The position numbers and the translations under genes were made by a program. This document shows, in pieces, positions 24,062-32,841 of a DNA stretch of 64,000 bases (within the stretch, counting starts at the first letter, position 1; the number at the start of each line of letters is the position of its first letter). The notes under the pieces are model-generated. The model did no database searches, was not told where the DNA came from, and saw nothing but the letters and a program-made list of their open reading frames with translations. The stretch is from Streptomyces phaeofaciens (GTDB lineage Bacteria; Actinomycetota; Actinomycetes; Streptomycetales; Streptomycetaceae). Where the stretch lies: the NCBI RefSeq assembly GCF_014648915.1, contig NZ_BMSA01000033.1:1-64000 (forward strand), in the 5' to 3' direction.

Positions 24062-24091
24062 CGAGCCCGGCGCCCCCGCCCACGGGGCTCG
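24062..24091 (-). terminator. Possible terminator after the CDF gene
   Basis: CGAGCCC (24062-24068) pairs with GGGCTCG (24085-24091) around a 16-nt loop, about 28 bp past the stop of the minus-strand transporter gene and before idi. Confidence 0.45.
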
Positions 24092-24118
24092 GCGAGCCGC
24101 CGGCCGGGAGCCCCGCGC

Positions 24119-25060
24119 TCAGTGGCAGAGCCGCGCCTCGTGCTCCGCGTGACCGATCGGTTCCAGCTGGAAGGTGCAGTGCTCCACGTCGAAGTGGTCG
24201 CCCAGGCACCCCTGCAACTCGTGCAGCATCTTCTCGTGGCCGATCGCGTTCAGCACGTCCGAGCGCACCACCACGTGCGCCGACAGCACCGGCATCCCCG
24301 AGGTGATCGTCCAGGCGTGCAGATCGTGGACGTCCTCCACCCCGTCCAGGGCGACGATGTGGGCCCGTACCTCCGCCATGTCGACGTCCTTGGGCGCCGA
24401 CTCCAGCAGCACGTCGAGCGTCTCGCGCAGCAGCTTCACCGTGCGCGGCACGATCATCAGGCCGATGACCAGCGAGGCGATCGGGTCGGCCGCCTGCCAG
24501 CCGGTGGTCACGATCACCACCGCCGAGAGGATCACCGCGACCGACCCCAGCGCGTCCGCCGCCACCTCCAGGAACGCCCCGCGCACATTGAGGCTCTCGG
24601 CCTGGCCGCGCATCAGCAGCGTGAGCGAGATCATGTTCGCGACCAGGCCGACGACGCCGAACCAGATCATCAGCCCGCCCTCGGTCGGGGCCGGCGTGAA
24701 GAACCGCTGCACCGCCTCGTACAGGACGTAGCCGCCCACCCCGAGCAGCAGCAGACAGTTGGCGAGCGCGGCGAGGATCTCGGCGCGGGCGTACCCGAAG
24801 GTGCGGTGCGTGTTCGCGGGCCGGTTGGCGAAGTGGATGGCGATCAGCGCCATGCCGAGGCCCAGCGCGTCGGTCGCCATGTGCGCGGCGTCCGCGATCA
24901 GCGCCAGCGAGTCCGCGAGCACCCCGCCGACGATCTCGACCACCATGACGCCGAGCGTGATCGACAGTGCGACGCGCAGCCTGCCGCGGTACGCCGCGGC
25001 GGCCGTACCGGTGGCCGGCGCGTGCGCGTGACTGTGGCCGTGGTCGTGCCCAGCCCCCAT
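24119..25060 (-). CDS. Cation diffusion facilitator (Zn/Co-type) transporter
   Basis: 313 aa. A His-rich N-terminus (GHDHGHSHAHAP) precedes six hydrophobic helices. Helix 2 has SLALIADAAHMATDALGLGM and helix 5 has FLEVAADALGSVAVILSAV, the HxxxD and DxxxD metal sites of CDF antiporters. The cytoplasmic C-terminal domain (VEDVHDLHAWTITSG, SAHVVV, HCTFQLEP) is a typical ferredoxin-like metal sensor. It should export Zn2+, or Co2+/Cd2+, in exchange for protons. AGGAGG lies just before ATG 25060. A perfect hairpin separates it from galE upstream, so it probably has its own promoter. Confidence 0.93.
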   Translation of the reverse strand: MGAGHDHGHSHAHAPATGTAAAAYRGRLRVALSITLGVMVVEIVGGVLADSLALIADAAHMATDALGLGMALIAIHFANRPANTHRTFGYARAEILAALANCLLLLGVGGYVLYEAVQRFFTPAPTEGGLMIWFGVVGLVANMISLTLLMRGQAESLNVRGAFLEVAADALGSVAVILSAVVIVTTGWQAADPIASLVIGLMIVPRTVKLLRETLDVLLESAPKDVDMAEVRAHIVALDGVEDVHDLHAWTITSGMPVLSAHVVVRSDVLNAIGHEKMLHELQGCLGDHFDVEHCTFQLEPIGHAEHEARLCH

Positions 25061-25149
25061 GGAAACGGTCCTCCTGTGGTCGCCCGGTCTCACAGTGAAC
25101 TACGGGCGGGGGGTATCCGGCAACGCGGCACTGAACACCGTTGTCATGT

Positions 25150-25184
25150 GCCCTGACCTGCGGAAACGAAGTGCAGGTCAGGGC
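25150..25184 (-). terminator. Terminator after galE
   Basis: GCCCTGACCTGC (25150-25161) and GCAGGTCAGGGC (25173-25184) form a perfect 12-bp stem with an 11-nt loop. It starts 4 bp beyond the galE stop and separates galE from the CDF gene. Confidence 0.75.
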
Positions 25185-25188
25185 GGCC

Positions 25189-26178
25189 TCAGCGGGCCGG
25201 CGCCGACGTCGCCCCGTGGTGCGCCGACCAGCCCCGCCACGCGGACTCGACCATCTCGCGCACCCCGCGCCGGGCGGTCCACCCCAGCTCGCTCGCGGCC
25301 AGCGCGGCCGAGGCGACCGCGCGCGGCGCGTCACCGGGCCGGCGCCCCTCGACGAGCGCGGCACGGGTGTCCCCGGTCACCTCGCCGATCAGCGTGACGA
25401 GCTCGCGCACCGAGACGCCCTCGCCCCGGCCGATGTTCACCGTCAGGTCGCCGGCCGCGTCCGGCGCGGACAGCCGCCGGGCCGCCGCCAGATGCGCCTC
25501 GGCCAGGTCCGCGACATGGATGTAGTCCCGCACACAGGTGCCGTCCGGCGTCGGGTAGTCGTCGCCGAAGATCCGCGGCGCCTCGTTCCGGGTGAGCCGG
25601 TCGAAGACCATCGGGACGATGTTGAAGACCCCGGTGTCCGCCAGCGCGGGCTCGGCCGCACCGGCCACGTTGAAGTAGCGCAGGCAGACCGTCGCCATGC
25701 CGTGCGCCCGCCCCGCCGCCCGCACCAGCCACTCCCCGGCGAGCTTGGTCTCGCCGTACGGGTTCACCGGGGCGCACGGGGTGTTCTCCGTGATCAGGTC
25801 CACGTCCGGGTTGCCGTAGACGGCGGCGGACGAGGAGAACACGAACCGGCGCACACCGGCCGCGGCGACCGTCTCCAGGAGCGTGGCGAGGCCGCCGACG
25901 TTCTCCCGGTAGTAGCGGGTGGGCCGCGCCACCGACTCGGCGACCTGCTTGTGCGCCGCCAGGTGCACCACGCCCGTCACGGCGTGCTCGCCGAGCACGT
26001 GCTCCAGCAGGCCGGCGTCCAGCGAGGAGCCCTCGACGAGCGGCACGTCGGCCGGCAGCCGGGCCGGGACTCCGGCCGAGAGGTCGTCCAGCACGACGAC
26101 GCGCTCCCCGGCGCCGGTCATGGCACGTGCCACATGTGCCCCTATGTATCCGGCTCCGCCGGTGATCAGCCACGTCAT
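25189..26178 (-). CDS. galE: UDP-glucose 4-epimerase
   Basis: 329 aa. The short-chain dehydrogenase fold starts WLITGGAGYIGAHVARAM (NAD-binding). HLAAHKQVAESV, FSSSAAVYGNP and the catalytic Tyr-Lys pair in NPYGETKLAGEWL follow, then CLRYFNVAGAAEP and YPTPDGTCVRDYIHV: the GalE set. It interconverts UDP-glucose and UDP-galactose. It is separated from the divergent export island by 332 bp. The locus also holds a GH36 alpha-galactosidase 23 kb away, but no Leloir operon is seen. It may instead supply UDP-sugars for cell-wall glycans. Confidence 0.93.
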   Translation of the reverse strand: MTWLITGGAGYIGAHVARAMTGAGERVVVLDDLSAGVPARLPADVPLVEGSSLDAGLLEHVLGEHAVTGVVHLAAHKQVAESVARPTRYYRENVGGLATLLETVAAAGVRRFVFSSSAAVYGNPDVDLITENTPCAPVNPYGETKLAGEWLVRAAGRAHGMATVCLRYFNVAGAAEPALADTGVFNIVPMVFDRLTRNEAPRIFGDDYPTPDGTCVRDYIHVADLAEAHLAAARRLSAPDAAGDLTVNIGRGEGVSVRELVTLIGEVTGDTRAALVEGRRPGDAPRAVASAALAASELGWTARRGVREMVESAWRGWSAHHGATSAPAR

Positions 26179-26510
26179 GGCCGACCACCCTATGCCGACA
26201 CCCCGGCGCCGCCCGCAATGTCCCCGATGTCTCCTCTGTGCGGGCGCGGTTTGTGGGCCGGGCCACCGATCACCGATGATGATCTCGGCAAAGGCCGGTT
26301 CAAGCGCGTGCGAGCCGTGCGTCGACGGTGCGCCACGGTGTGGCCGTGCCGTCTTGATCGGAGCTGAACGGCCGGTGAACACGGTCTTCCCGGCATCCGA
26401 TAGCCTCTGCCGACAATGCCGCCCGCCCGGCCCGCCCGGTGCATGCCAAGGGCGCCCCCATCCTGCACACGACCGGCGCGGACGCGCCGGGCCCCAGGGA
26501 GTGAGTTCGG
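26179..26510 (+). promoter_or_regulatory. Intergenic region with promoter of the CDP-polyol island
   Basis: 332 bp without a gene. TGAACA (26376-26381) and GATAGC (26399-26404) are separated by 17 bp and would start a transcript near 26411, leaving a leader of about 100 nt before the TTG start at 26511. AGGGAG (26496-26501) is the ribosome binding site. Nothing else recognisable was found; galE's promoter must lie at the left end. Confidence 0.5.
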
Positions 26511-28367
26511 TTGTCGACCGCCATCCTCACCGGTCAGCCGGTTCCCGGATCGTCGCTCGAGAGCGACCTGCGGTCCCTCGGCTTCGACGTCCTGCACGCC
26601 GCCGACGCCGCCGACACCGAGATCCTCCTCGCCGCCGTGCCGGCCCAGGAGCGGGTCGCCGTCGTCGACGCCCGCTTCGTGGGCCACCCGCACGCGCTGC
26701 GCCTCGGCCTCACCGACCCCCGCTTCCCGCTCGCCGCGGTCCCGGGCGCGCTCACCGCGCAGCCCGCCGGCCGCGCGGCCCTCACCCGGGCGCTGGCCCG
26801 CGAGACGGCCGAGAGCGGCGCCGCCGCCCACGGGGGTGCCACCACGCGGGCGAAGTCGAGCGTCGGTGACGTCGACAGCCTCGCCAGCCTCGCCAGCCTC
26901 GCCGACCGGGTCGTCGGCGCCCTGGTCGCCGACGGGGACGACGTCCACCGCCCCGAGCTGGGCAGCCTGGTCGCCGAGGTCCCCGCCGACCCCCAGACCC
27001 GCAACGAGGCACGGCAGGCCGTGGCCGCCGTCGACGACGAGGCCGTCCGCCTGAAGTCGGCCGTGAAGGCCCGCGACGGCTTCTTCACCACCTTCTGCAT
27101 CAGCCCGTACTCCCGCTACATCGCCCGCTGGTGCGCCCGCCGCGGCCTCACCCCGAACCAGGTCACCACCGCCTCCCTGATCACCGCGCTCATCGCGGCA
27201 GGGTGCGCGGCCACCGGCACCCGGCCCGGGTTCGTCGCGGCCGGCGTCCTGCTCATCGCGTCCTTCGTCCTGGACTGCACCGACGGCCAGCTCGCCCGCT
27301 ACTCGCTCCAGTACTCCACGCTCGGCGCCTGGCTGGACGCCACCTTCGACCGCGCCAAGGAGTACGCCTACTACGCGGGACTCGCGCTCGGAGCGGCCCG
27401 CGGCGGCGACGACGTATGGGCCCTCGCCCTGGGCGCGATGATCCTTCAGACCTGCCGGCACGTCGTCGACTTCTCCTTCAACGAGGCCAACCACGACGCC
27501 ACCGCCAACACCAGCCCCACCGCCGCGCTCTCCGGCAAGCTGGACAGCGTCGGCTGGACGGTCTGGGTGCGGCGGATGATAGTGCTGCCCATCGGCGAGC
27601 GATGGGCCATGATCGCCGTCCTGACGGCCGTCACCACTCCGCGCATCACCTTCTACGCCCTGCTGATCGGCTGCGCCTTCGCCGCGACCTACACCACGGC
27701 CGGTCGCGTGCTGCGCTCGCTGACCCGCAGGGCGAAGCGGACGGACCGGGCCGCACAGGCGCTGTCGGACCTGGCGGACAACGGGCCGCTCGTCGAGGCG
27801 CTGGTGCCGGTCCTGAAGGGCCGCGGCCCGCACCTCGCGCCGCTGAGCGCCGCCGGGGGCGCCGCCGCGATGGTGGCCGGGGCCTGGGCCTTCGGCCCGA
27901 GCTGGTGGGTCGTGCTCATGGCCGGCCTGTACGTGCTCCTGTCGACCGAAGCCGTCTCCCGCCCCCTCAAGGGCGCCCTCGACTGGCTGGTCCCCCCGAT
28001 CTTCCGCGCCGGTGAGTACCTCACCGTCCTGGTACTGGCAGCCGAATCCGATGTGAACGGAGCACTTCCGGCGGCTTTCGGACTGGTGGCTGCCGTCGCC
28101 TACCATCACTACGACACGGTGTACCGCATCCGCGGCAACGCCGGCGCGCCGCCGGCCTGGCTGGCGCGCGCCATCGGGGGGCAGGACGGGCGGACGCTGC
28201 TCGTCGCCGTGCTGGCCGCGCTGCTCACCGCCGCGCAGTTCACGGTCGCGCTCACGGCCCTGGCCGTGGCCGTTGCCCTCGTGGTGCTCGTGGAGAGCAT
28301 CCGCTTCTGGGTGTCCGCTCACAAGGGCGGCGCCCCTGCCGTACACGATGAAGGAGAACCCGCATGA
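26511..28367 (+). CDS. CDP-alcohol phosphatidyltransferase with DUF5941-type extensions
   Basis: 618 aa. Residues 1-180 form a soluble domain I do not recognise. From about 185 comes a membrane CDP-alcohol phosphotransferase domain with the complete motif DCTDGQLARYS...GAWLDATFD at 255-280 (D..DG..AR........G...D...D), so catalysis should be intact. The last 200 residues carry further helices and match what is called DUF5941. The enzyme class moves a phospho-alcohol from CDP-alcohol, or phosphatidyl from CDP-diacylglycerol, to an acceptor hydroxyl. TTG start: AGGGAG lies 10 bp upstream and no other start precedes the conserved part. It overlaps the next gene by 4 bp (ATGA). First gene of a seven-gene operon. 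Confidence 0.85.
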   Translation: MSTAILTGQPVPGSSLESDLRSLGFDVLHAADAADTEILLAAVPAQERVAVVDARFVGHPHALRLGLTDPRFPLAAVPGALTAQPAGRAALTRALARETAESGAAAHGGATTRAKSSVGDVDSLASLASLADRVVGALVADGDDVHRPELGSLVAEVPADPQTRNEARQAVAAVDDEAVRLKSAVKARDGFFTTFCISPYSRYIARWCARRGLTPNQVTTASLITALIAAGCAATGTRPGFVAAGVLLIASFVLDCTDGQLARYSLQYSTLGAWLDATFDRAKEYAYYAGLALGAARGGDDVWALALGAMILQTCRHVVDFSFNEANHDATANTSPTAALSGKLDSVGWTVWVRRMIVLPIGERWAMIAVLTAVTTPRITFYALLIGCAFAATYTTAGRVLRSLTRRAKRTDRAAQALSDLADNGPLVEALVPVLKGRGPHLAPLSAAGGAAAMVAGAWAFGPSWWVVLMAGLYVLLSTEAVSRPLKGALDWLVPPIFRAGEYLTVLVLAAESDVNGALPAAFGLVAAVAYHHYDTVYRIRGNAGAPPAWLARAIGGQDGRTLLVAVLAALLTAAQFTVALTALAVAVALVVLVESIRFWVSAHKGGAPAVHDEGEPA

Positions 28368-29116
28368 TCGGCCTCGTGCTGGCGGCCGGCGCCGGACGGC
28401 GTCTGCGCCCCTACACCGACAGCCTTCCCAAGGCGCTGGTGCCGGTGGGGCCCGCGGGCATAGAGGGTGAGCCCACGGTTCTGGACCTGACCCTCGGCAA
28501 CTTCGCCGAGATCGGGCTGACCGAGGTCGCGGTCATCGTCGGCTACCGCAAGGAGGCCGTGTACGCGCGCAAGGCGGCGCTGGAGGAGAAGTACGGCCTC
28601 AAGCTCACCCTCATCGACAACGACAAGGCCGAGGAGTGGAACAACGCCTACTCCCTGTGGTGCGGCCGTGACGCCCTCAAGGACGGCGTGATCCTCGCCA
28701 ACGGCGACACCGTCCACCCGGTCTCCGTCGAGCGGACGCTGCTCGCCGCGCGCGGCGACGGCAAGCGGATCATCCTGGCCCTGGACACCGTCAAGGACCT
28801 CGCGGACGAGGAGATGAAGGTCGTCGTCGACCCCGAGAAGGGCATGACGAAGATCACCAAGCTGATGGACCCCGCCGAGGCCACCGGCGAGTACATCGGC
28901 GTCACCCTCATCGAGGGCGACGCCACCGCCGACCTGGCCGACGCCCTCAAGACGGTCTGGGAGACCGACCCGCAGCAGTTCTACGAGCACGGCTACCAGG
29001 AACTGGTGAACCGCGGCTTCCGGATCGACGTGGCGCCGATCGGCGACGTCAAGTGGGTCGAGATCGACAACCACGACGATCTCGCCCGTGGACGGGAGAT
29101 CGCGTGCCAGTACTGA
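28364..29116 (+). CDS. LicC-like CTP:polyol/alkyl-phosphate cytidylyltransferase
   Basis: 250 aa. A nucleotidyltransferase fold with the pyrophosphorylase loop LVLAAGAGRRLRPYTDSLPK and Lys in PKALVPVG. The motif EEWNNAYSLW is the xxNNxYSL block of cytidylyltransferases that activate phosphocholine (LicC), inositol-1-phosphate or aminoethylphosphonate, not of sugar-1-phosphate uridylyl/thymidylyltransferases. Metal-binding Asp lies in LANGDTVHP, and KWVEIDNHDDLARG closes the domain. In the operon it most likely makes the CDP-alcohol used by the two phosphotransferases; the alcohol phosphate is probably the product of the next gene. ATGA overlap with the gene before it and a 13-bp overlap with the one after. 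Confidence 0.82.
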   Translation: MIGLVLAAGAGRRLRPYTDSLPKALVPVGPAGIEGEPTVLDLTLGNFAEIGLTEVAVIVGYRKEAVYARKAALEEKYGLKLTLIDNDKAEEWNNAYSLWCGRDALKDGVILANGDTVHPVSVERTLLAARGDGKRIILALDTVKDLADEEMKVVVDPEKGMTKITKLMDPAEATGEYIGVTLIEGDATADLADALKTVWETDPQQFYEHGYQELVNRGFRIDVAPIGDVKWVEIDNHDDLARGREIACQY

Positions 29117-30165
29117 CCCGGCTGATCCCCTCACCGGTCGTCGTCGACATCCGCCCGGGTGCCCTCGACGACCTGGTCGGGGTCCTCGCCGACGAGCGCA
29201 TCTCGCACTCCGGCAAGCTCGCGATCGCCGTCAGCGGCGGTTCGGGCGCCCGGCTGCGCGAGCGCCTCACCCCCGCCCTGCCCGGCGCCACCTGGTACGA
29301 GGTCGGCGGCGGCACCCTCGACGACGCGGTCCGGCTGGCCGCCGACATAAAGGCCGGCCACTACGACGCGGTCGTGGGCCTGGGCGGCGGCAAGATCATC
29401 GACTGCGCGAAGTTCGCCGCGGCACGCGTGGGGCTCCCGCTGGTCGCCGTACCGACGAACCTCGCGCACGACGGCCTGTGCTCGCCGGTCGCCACCCTCG
29501 ACAACGACGCGGGCCGCGGCTCCTACGGGGTGCCGAACCCGATCGCGGTCGTCATCGACCTCGACGTCATCCGCGAGGCCCCGGTGCGGTACGTCCGCGC
29601 CGGCATCGGCGACGCGGTGTCGAACATCTCGGCCATCGCGGACTGGGAGCTGGCCAACCGGGTCAAGGGCGAGAAGATCGACGGCCTCGCCGCCGCGATC
29701 GCCCGCCAGGCCGGCGAGGCCGTACTGCGCCACCCGGGAGGCATCGGGGACACCGACTTCCTCCAGGTGCTCGCCGAGGCGCTGGTGCTCAGCGGTATCG
29801 CCATGTCGGTGTCGGGCGACTCCCGCCCGTCCTCCGGCGCCTGCCACGAGATCAACCACGCCTTCGACCTGCTCTTCCCCAAGCGTGCCGCGGCCCACGG
29901 CGAGCAGTGCGGACTCGGCGCCGCCTTCGCGATGTACCTGCGCGGAGCCCACGAGGAGTCGGCCTACATGGCCGCGGTGCTGCGCAGGCACGGACTGCCG
30001 GTCCTGCCGGCGGAGATCGGCTTCACGGTGGACGAGTTCGTCCGTGCCGTGGCGTTCGCCCCCGAGACCCGGCCCGGCCGCTACACGATCCTCGAACACC
30101 TCGACCTCAAGCCCGAACAGATCAAGGACATCTACGTCGACTATGTCAAGGCCATCGGTAGCTGA
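29104..30165 (+). CDS. sn-Glycerol-1-phosphate dehydrogenase-like (AraM/EgsA) enzyme
   Basis: 353 aa. Iron-containing alcohol dehydrogenase superfamily, glycerol-1-phosphate dehydrogenase branch. NAD(P) motif GLGGGKIIDCAKFAA (residues 92-106); VPTNLAHDGLCSPVATL, the G1PDH substrate loop; metal ligands in AGIGDAVSNISAIADWE (Asp), SGACHEINHAFDLL (His) and AAHGEQCGLG (His). Archaea and Bacillus (AraM) use such enzymes to reduce dihydroxyacetone phosphate to sn-glycerol-1-phosphate. Here the product would be the substrate of the adjacent cytidylyltransferase. A different polyol phosphate is possible because the family is broad. GTG 29104 starts inside the previous gene, and 23 bp overlap the next gene. 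Confidence 0.82.
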   Translation: MPVLTRLIPSPVVVDIRPGALDDLVGVLADERISHSGKLAIAVSGGSGARLRERLTPALPGATWYEVGGGTLDDAVRLAADIKAGHYDAVVGLGGGKIIDCAKFAAARVGLPLVAVPTNLAHDGLCSPVATLDNDAGRGSYGVPNPIAVVIDLDVIREAPVRYVRAGIGDAVSNISAIADWELANRVKGEKIDGLAAAIARQAGEAVLRHPGGIGDTDFLQVLAEALVLSGIAMSVSGDSRPSSGACHEINHAFDLLFPKRAAAHGEQCGLGAAFAMYLRGAHEESAYMAAVLRRHGLPVLPAEIGFTVDEFVRAVAFAPETRPGRYTILEHLDLKPEQIKDIYVDYVKAIGS

Positions 30166-30922
30166 ACTCAGACCGGTCGTCCACCCTCCGGGGGTGAAGG
30201 ACCGGCGCAGCGGTGAGCACTGGATGGGACGCCTCTACATGCGTGAGGTGTCCCTGCGGGTCGACCGCTACCTGGTGAACACCAGGGTCACGCCCAACCA
30301 GCTCACGTACCTGATGACCGTCTTCGGCGTGCTCGCGGCCCCGGCCCTGCTGGTGCCGGGGATCGCGGGCGCCGTGCTCGGCGTGTTCTGCGTGCAGATG
30401 TACCTGCTGCTGGACTGCGTCGACGGCGAGATCGCGCGCTGGAAGAAGCAGTACTCGCTGAACGGCGTCTACCTCGACCGCGTCGGCGCCTACCTCACCG
30501 ACGCCGCCGTACTCGTCGGCTTCGGACTGCGCGCCGCCGACGTCTGGGGCAGCGGCCGTGTCGACTGGCTGTGGGCCTTCCTCGGCACCCTGGCCGCGCT
30601 CGGCGCCATCCTGATCAAGGCCGAGACCGACCTGGTCGGCGTCGCCCGGCACCAGGCCGGGAAGCCGCCGGTGCAGGAGGCCGCCGCCGAGATGCGCTCC
30701 TCCGGCATGGCGCTGGCCCGCAAGGCCGCCGCGATGCTGAAGTTCCACCGGCTGATCCTCGGCATCGAGGCGTCCCTGCTGATCCTGGTCCTGGCCGTCG
30801 CGGACCAGGTGCGCGGCGACCTCTTCTTCACCCGGCTCGGGGTCGCCGTACTGGCCGGCATCGCGCTCCTGCAGACCGTGCTGCACCTGGTGTCCATCCT
30901 CGCCTCCAGCAGGCTGAAGTGA
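30143..30922 (+). CDS. CDP-alcohol phosphatidyltransferase family protein, altered motif
   Basis: 259 aa, about six hydrophobic helices after a 45-residue polar head. The motif is DCVDGEIARW (residues 91-100) followed by NGVYLDRVGAYLTD. The first three Asp residues, the Gly and the Arg of the CDP-alcohol phosphotransferase consensus are present, but the fourth Asp position (D...D) is Ala (GVYLD-RVG-A); a nearby Asp comes four residues later. In structures of the family the fourth Asp is the proposed catalytic base, so this enzyme either uses another residue or has a different role. It starts inside the previous gene (ATG 30143) and ends in a GTGA overlap with the glycosyltransferase. Confidence 0.82.
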   Translation: MSRPSVAELRPVVHPPGVKDRRSGEHWMGRLYMREVSLRVDRYLVNTRVTPNQLTYLMTVFGVLAAPALLVPGIAGAVLGVFCVQMYLLLDCVDGEIARWKKQYSLNGVYLDRVGAYLTDAAVLVGFGLRAADVWGSGRVDWLWAFLGTLAALGAILIKAETDLVGVARHQAGKPPVQEAAAEMRSSGMALARKAAAMLKFHRLILGIEASLLILVLAVADQVRGDLFFTRLGVAVLAGIALLQTVLHLVSILASSRLK

Positions 30923-31812
30923 GCGCGGCCGCCAGGGTCGGTGCCGTCGTCATCACCATGGGCAACCGCCCCGACGAGCTCAGGGCCCTGCTCGACTCGA
31001 TCGCCAAGCAGGAGGGCGCCCCGGTCGAGGTCGTCGTGGTCGGCAACGGCTCGCCCGTCCCGGACGTCGCGGAGTTTCCGTCGGGTGTCCGCACGGTCGA
31101 GCTGCCCGAGAACCTCGGCATCCCCGGCGGCCGCAACGTCGGCATCGAGGCCTTCGGGCCCGGCGGCCGGAACGTCGACATCGTGCTCTTCCTCGACGAC
31201 GACGGCCTGCTCGCCCACCACGACACCGCCGAGCTGTGCCGGCAGGCCTTCGCGGCCGACCCCCGGCTCGGCATCATCAGCTTCCGCATCGCCGACCCGG
31301 ACACCGGCGTCACCCAGCGCCGCCACGTCCCCCGGCTGCGTGCCTCCGACCCGATGCGCTCCTCCCGGGTCACCACCTTCCTCGGCGGCGCCAACGCCGT
31401 CCGTACGAAGGTCTTCGCAGAAGTCGGTGGACTGCCGGACGAGTTCTTCTACGCCCACGAGGAGACCGACCTCGCATGGCGGGCCCTCGACGCCGGCTGG
31501 ATGATCGACTACCGGTCCGACATGGTGCTGTACCACCCCACGACCGCGCCCTCCCGGCACGCGGTCTACCACCGGATGGTCGCCCGCAACCGGGTCTGGC
31601 TGGCCCGCCGCAACCTGCCCGCCCCGCTGGTCCCCGTCTATCTCGGGGTGTGGCTGCTGCTCACGCTGGCCCGCCGCCCCTCGCGCTCCGCGCTGCGGGC
31701 GTGGTTCGGCGGCTTCCGGGAAGGGTGGACCACACCGTGCGGTCCGCGCAGGCCCATGAAGTGGCGTACGGTGTGGCGGCTGACCCGACTGGGCCGGCCC
31801 CCGGTGATCTGA
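30919..31812 (+). CDS. Family 2 glycosyltransferase
   Basis: 297 aa. VGAVVITMGNRPDELRALLD starts the GT-A fold, then VVVVGNGSPVP and NLGIPGGRNVGIEAF. The DxD motif is VLFLDDDGLL; LGGANAVRTKVFAEVGGLP and FFYAHEETDLAWRALDAGW (catalytic-base ED) complete the GT2 rhamnosyl/galactosyl-like pattern. The tail after residue 230 may associate with the membrane (VPVYLGVWLLLTLA). Such enzymes decorate cell-surface polymers from nucleotide sugars. Translational coupling (GTGA) ties it to the phosphotransferase upstream, so it probably glycosylates the same lipid-linked or polyol-phosphate product before export. Confidence 0.88.
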   Translation: MSAAARVGAVVITMGNRPDELRALLDSIAKQEGAPVEVVVVGNGSPVPDVAEFPSGVRTVELPENLGIPGGRNVGIEAFGPGGRNVDIVLFLDDDGLLAHHDTAELCRQAFAADPRLGIISFRIADPDTGVTQRRHVPRLRASDPMRSSRVTTFLGGANAVRTKVFAEVGGLPDEFFYAHEETDLAWRALDAGWMIDYRSDMVLYHPTTAPSRHAVYHRMVARNRVWLARRNLPAPLVPVYLGVWLLLTLARRPSRSALRAWFGGFREGWTTPCGPRRPMKWRTVWRLTRLGRPPVI

Positions 31813-31911
31813 CAAGCTCGTCCCTGAGGGCTCCCGGGCCGTTCCGCGGGCCCCCCGGCTCATACCAGCCCCGTCAAGGCTGCGTATCCCGAAGACGAAA
31901 GTTTCCTACTT

Positions 31912-32841
31912 GTGAGTGAGACAACGCATGACGGCGCTGTCGCGGTGAGCGCGCCCCCGTCGCCCGACGAGGGCCTCACGGCCGCCCAGCTGGCCGCAAA
32001 GTACGGGCTGGCCGTGAGCGGTGCCCGGCCCCCGGTGCGGGAGTACGTCCGCCAGCTCTGGGGACGCCGGCACTTCATCCTGGCGTTCTCCCGGGCGAAG
32101 CTGACCGCGCAGTACAGCCAGGCCAAGCTCGGCCAGCTGTGGCAGGTGGCCACGCCCCTGCTCAACGCGTTCGTGTACTTCATGATCTTCGGCGTGCTGC
32201 TCAACGCCAGCCGCGGGATGTCCAAGGACGTGTACATCCCGTTCCTGGTCACGGGCGTCTTCGTCTTCACCTTCACGCAGAGCTCGGTGATGAGCGGCGT
32301 CCGGGCGATCTCCGGGAACCTCGGCCTGGTGCGCGCCCTGCACTTCCCGCGCGCCTCCCTGCCGATCTCCTTCGCCCTCCAGCAGCTCCAGCAGCTGCTG
32401 TCCTCGATGCTCGTGCTGTTCGCCGTGGTGATCGGCTTCGGCAGCTACCCGGACGCCTCCTGGCTGCTGATCGTCCCGGTGCTCGTCCTGCAGTTCTGCT
32501 TCAACACCGGCCTGGCGCTGATGTTCGCCCGGGCCGGCGCGAAGACCCCGGACCTCGCGCAGCTGATGCCGTTCGTGATGCGGACCTGGATGTACGCGTC
32601 CGGCGTGATGTTCTCCATCCCGGTCTTCCTCGCGGACAAGCCGCAGTGGGTGGCGAACGTCCTCCAGTGGAACCCGGCCGCCATCTACATGGACCTGATG
32701 CGCTTCGCGCTCATCGACCAGTACGGCGCCGAGAACCTCCCGGAGCACGTCTGGGCGGTCGCGGGCGGCTGGGCGCTGCTGTTCGCCGTCGGCGGCTTCC
32801 TGTACTTCTGGAAGGCGGAGGAGAGGTACGGCCGTGGCTGA
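31912..32841 (+). CDS. ABC-2 type exporter permease, TagG/Wzm-like
   Basis: 309 aa. A 45-residue polar head is followed by about six membrane helices. LTAQYSQAKLGQLWQVATPL and the helix-1 block NAFVYFMIFGVLL are characteristic of permeases that export teichoic acids or O-antigen-type polysaccharides. GTG start with only a weak binding site; 99 bp separate it from the glycosyltransferase, the only large gap in the operon. The ATP-binding partner overlaps its 3' end by 8 bp, so the two form one transporter. The cargo should be a lipid-linked glycan or polyol-phosphate conjugate. Confidence 0.9.
   Translation: MSETTHDGAVAVSAPPSPDEGLTAAQLAAKYGLAVSGARPPVREYVRQLWGRRHFILAFSRAKLTAQYSQAKLGQLWQVATPLLNAFVYFMIFGVLLNASRGMSKDVYIPFLVTGVFVFTFTQSSVMSGVRAISGNLGLVRALHFPRASLPISFALQQLQQLLSSMLVLFAVVIGFGSYPDASWLLIVPVLVLQFCFNTGLALMFARAGAKTPDLAQLMPFVMRTWMYASGVMFSIPVFLADKPQWVANVLQWNPAAIYMDLMRFALIDQYGAENLPEHVWAVAGGWALLFAVGGFLYFWKAEERYGRG

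Noticed and set aside
29104..30165. Archaeal-type ether lipid synthesis
   Set aside because: A G1P-dehydrogenase-like gene alone is not enough; no geranylgeranylglyceryl phosphate synthase or reductase accompanies it, and the neighbours point to CDP-alcohol chemistry and export.
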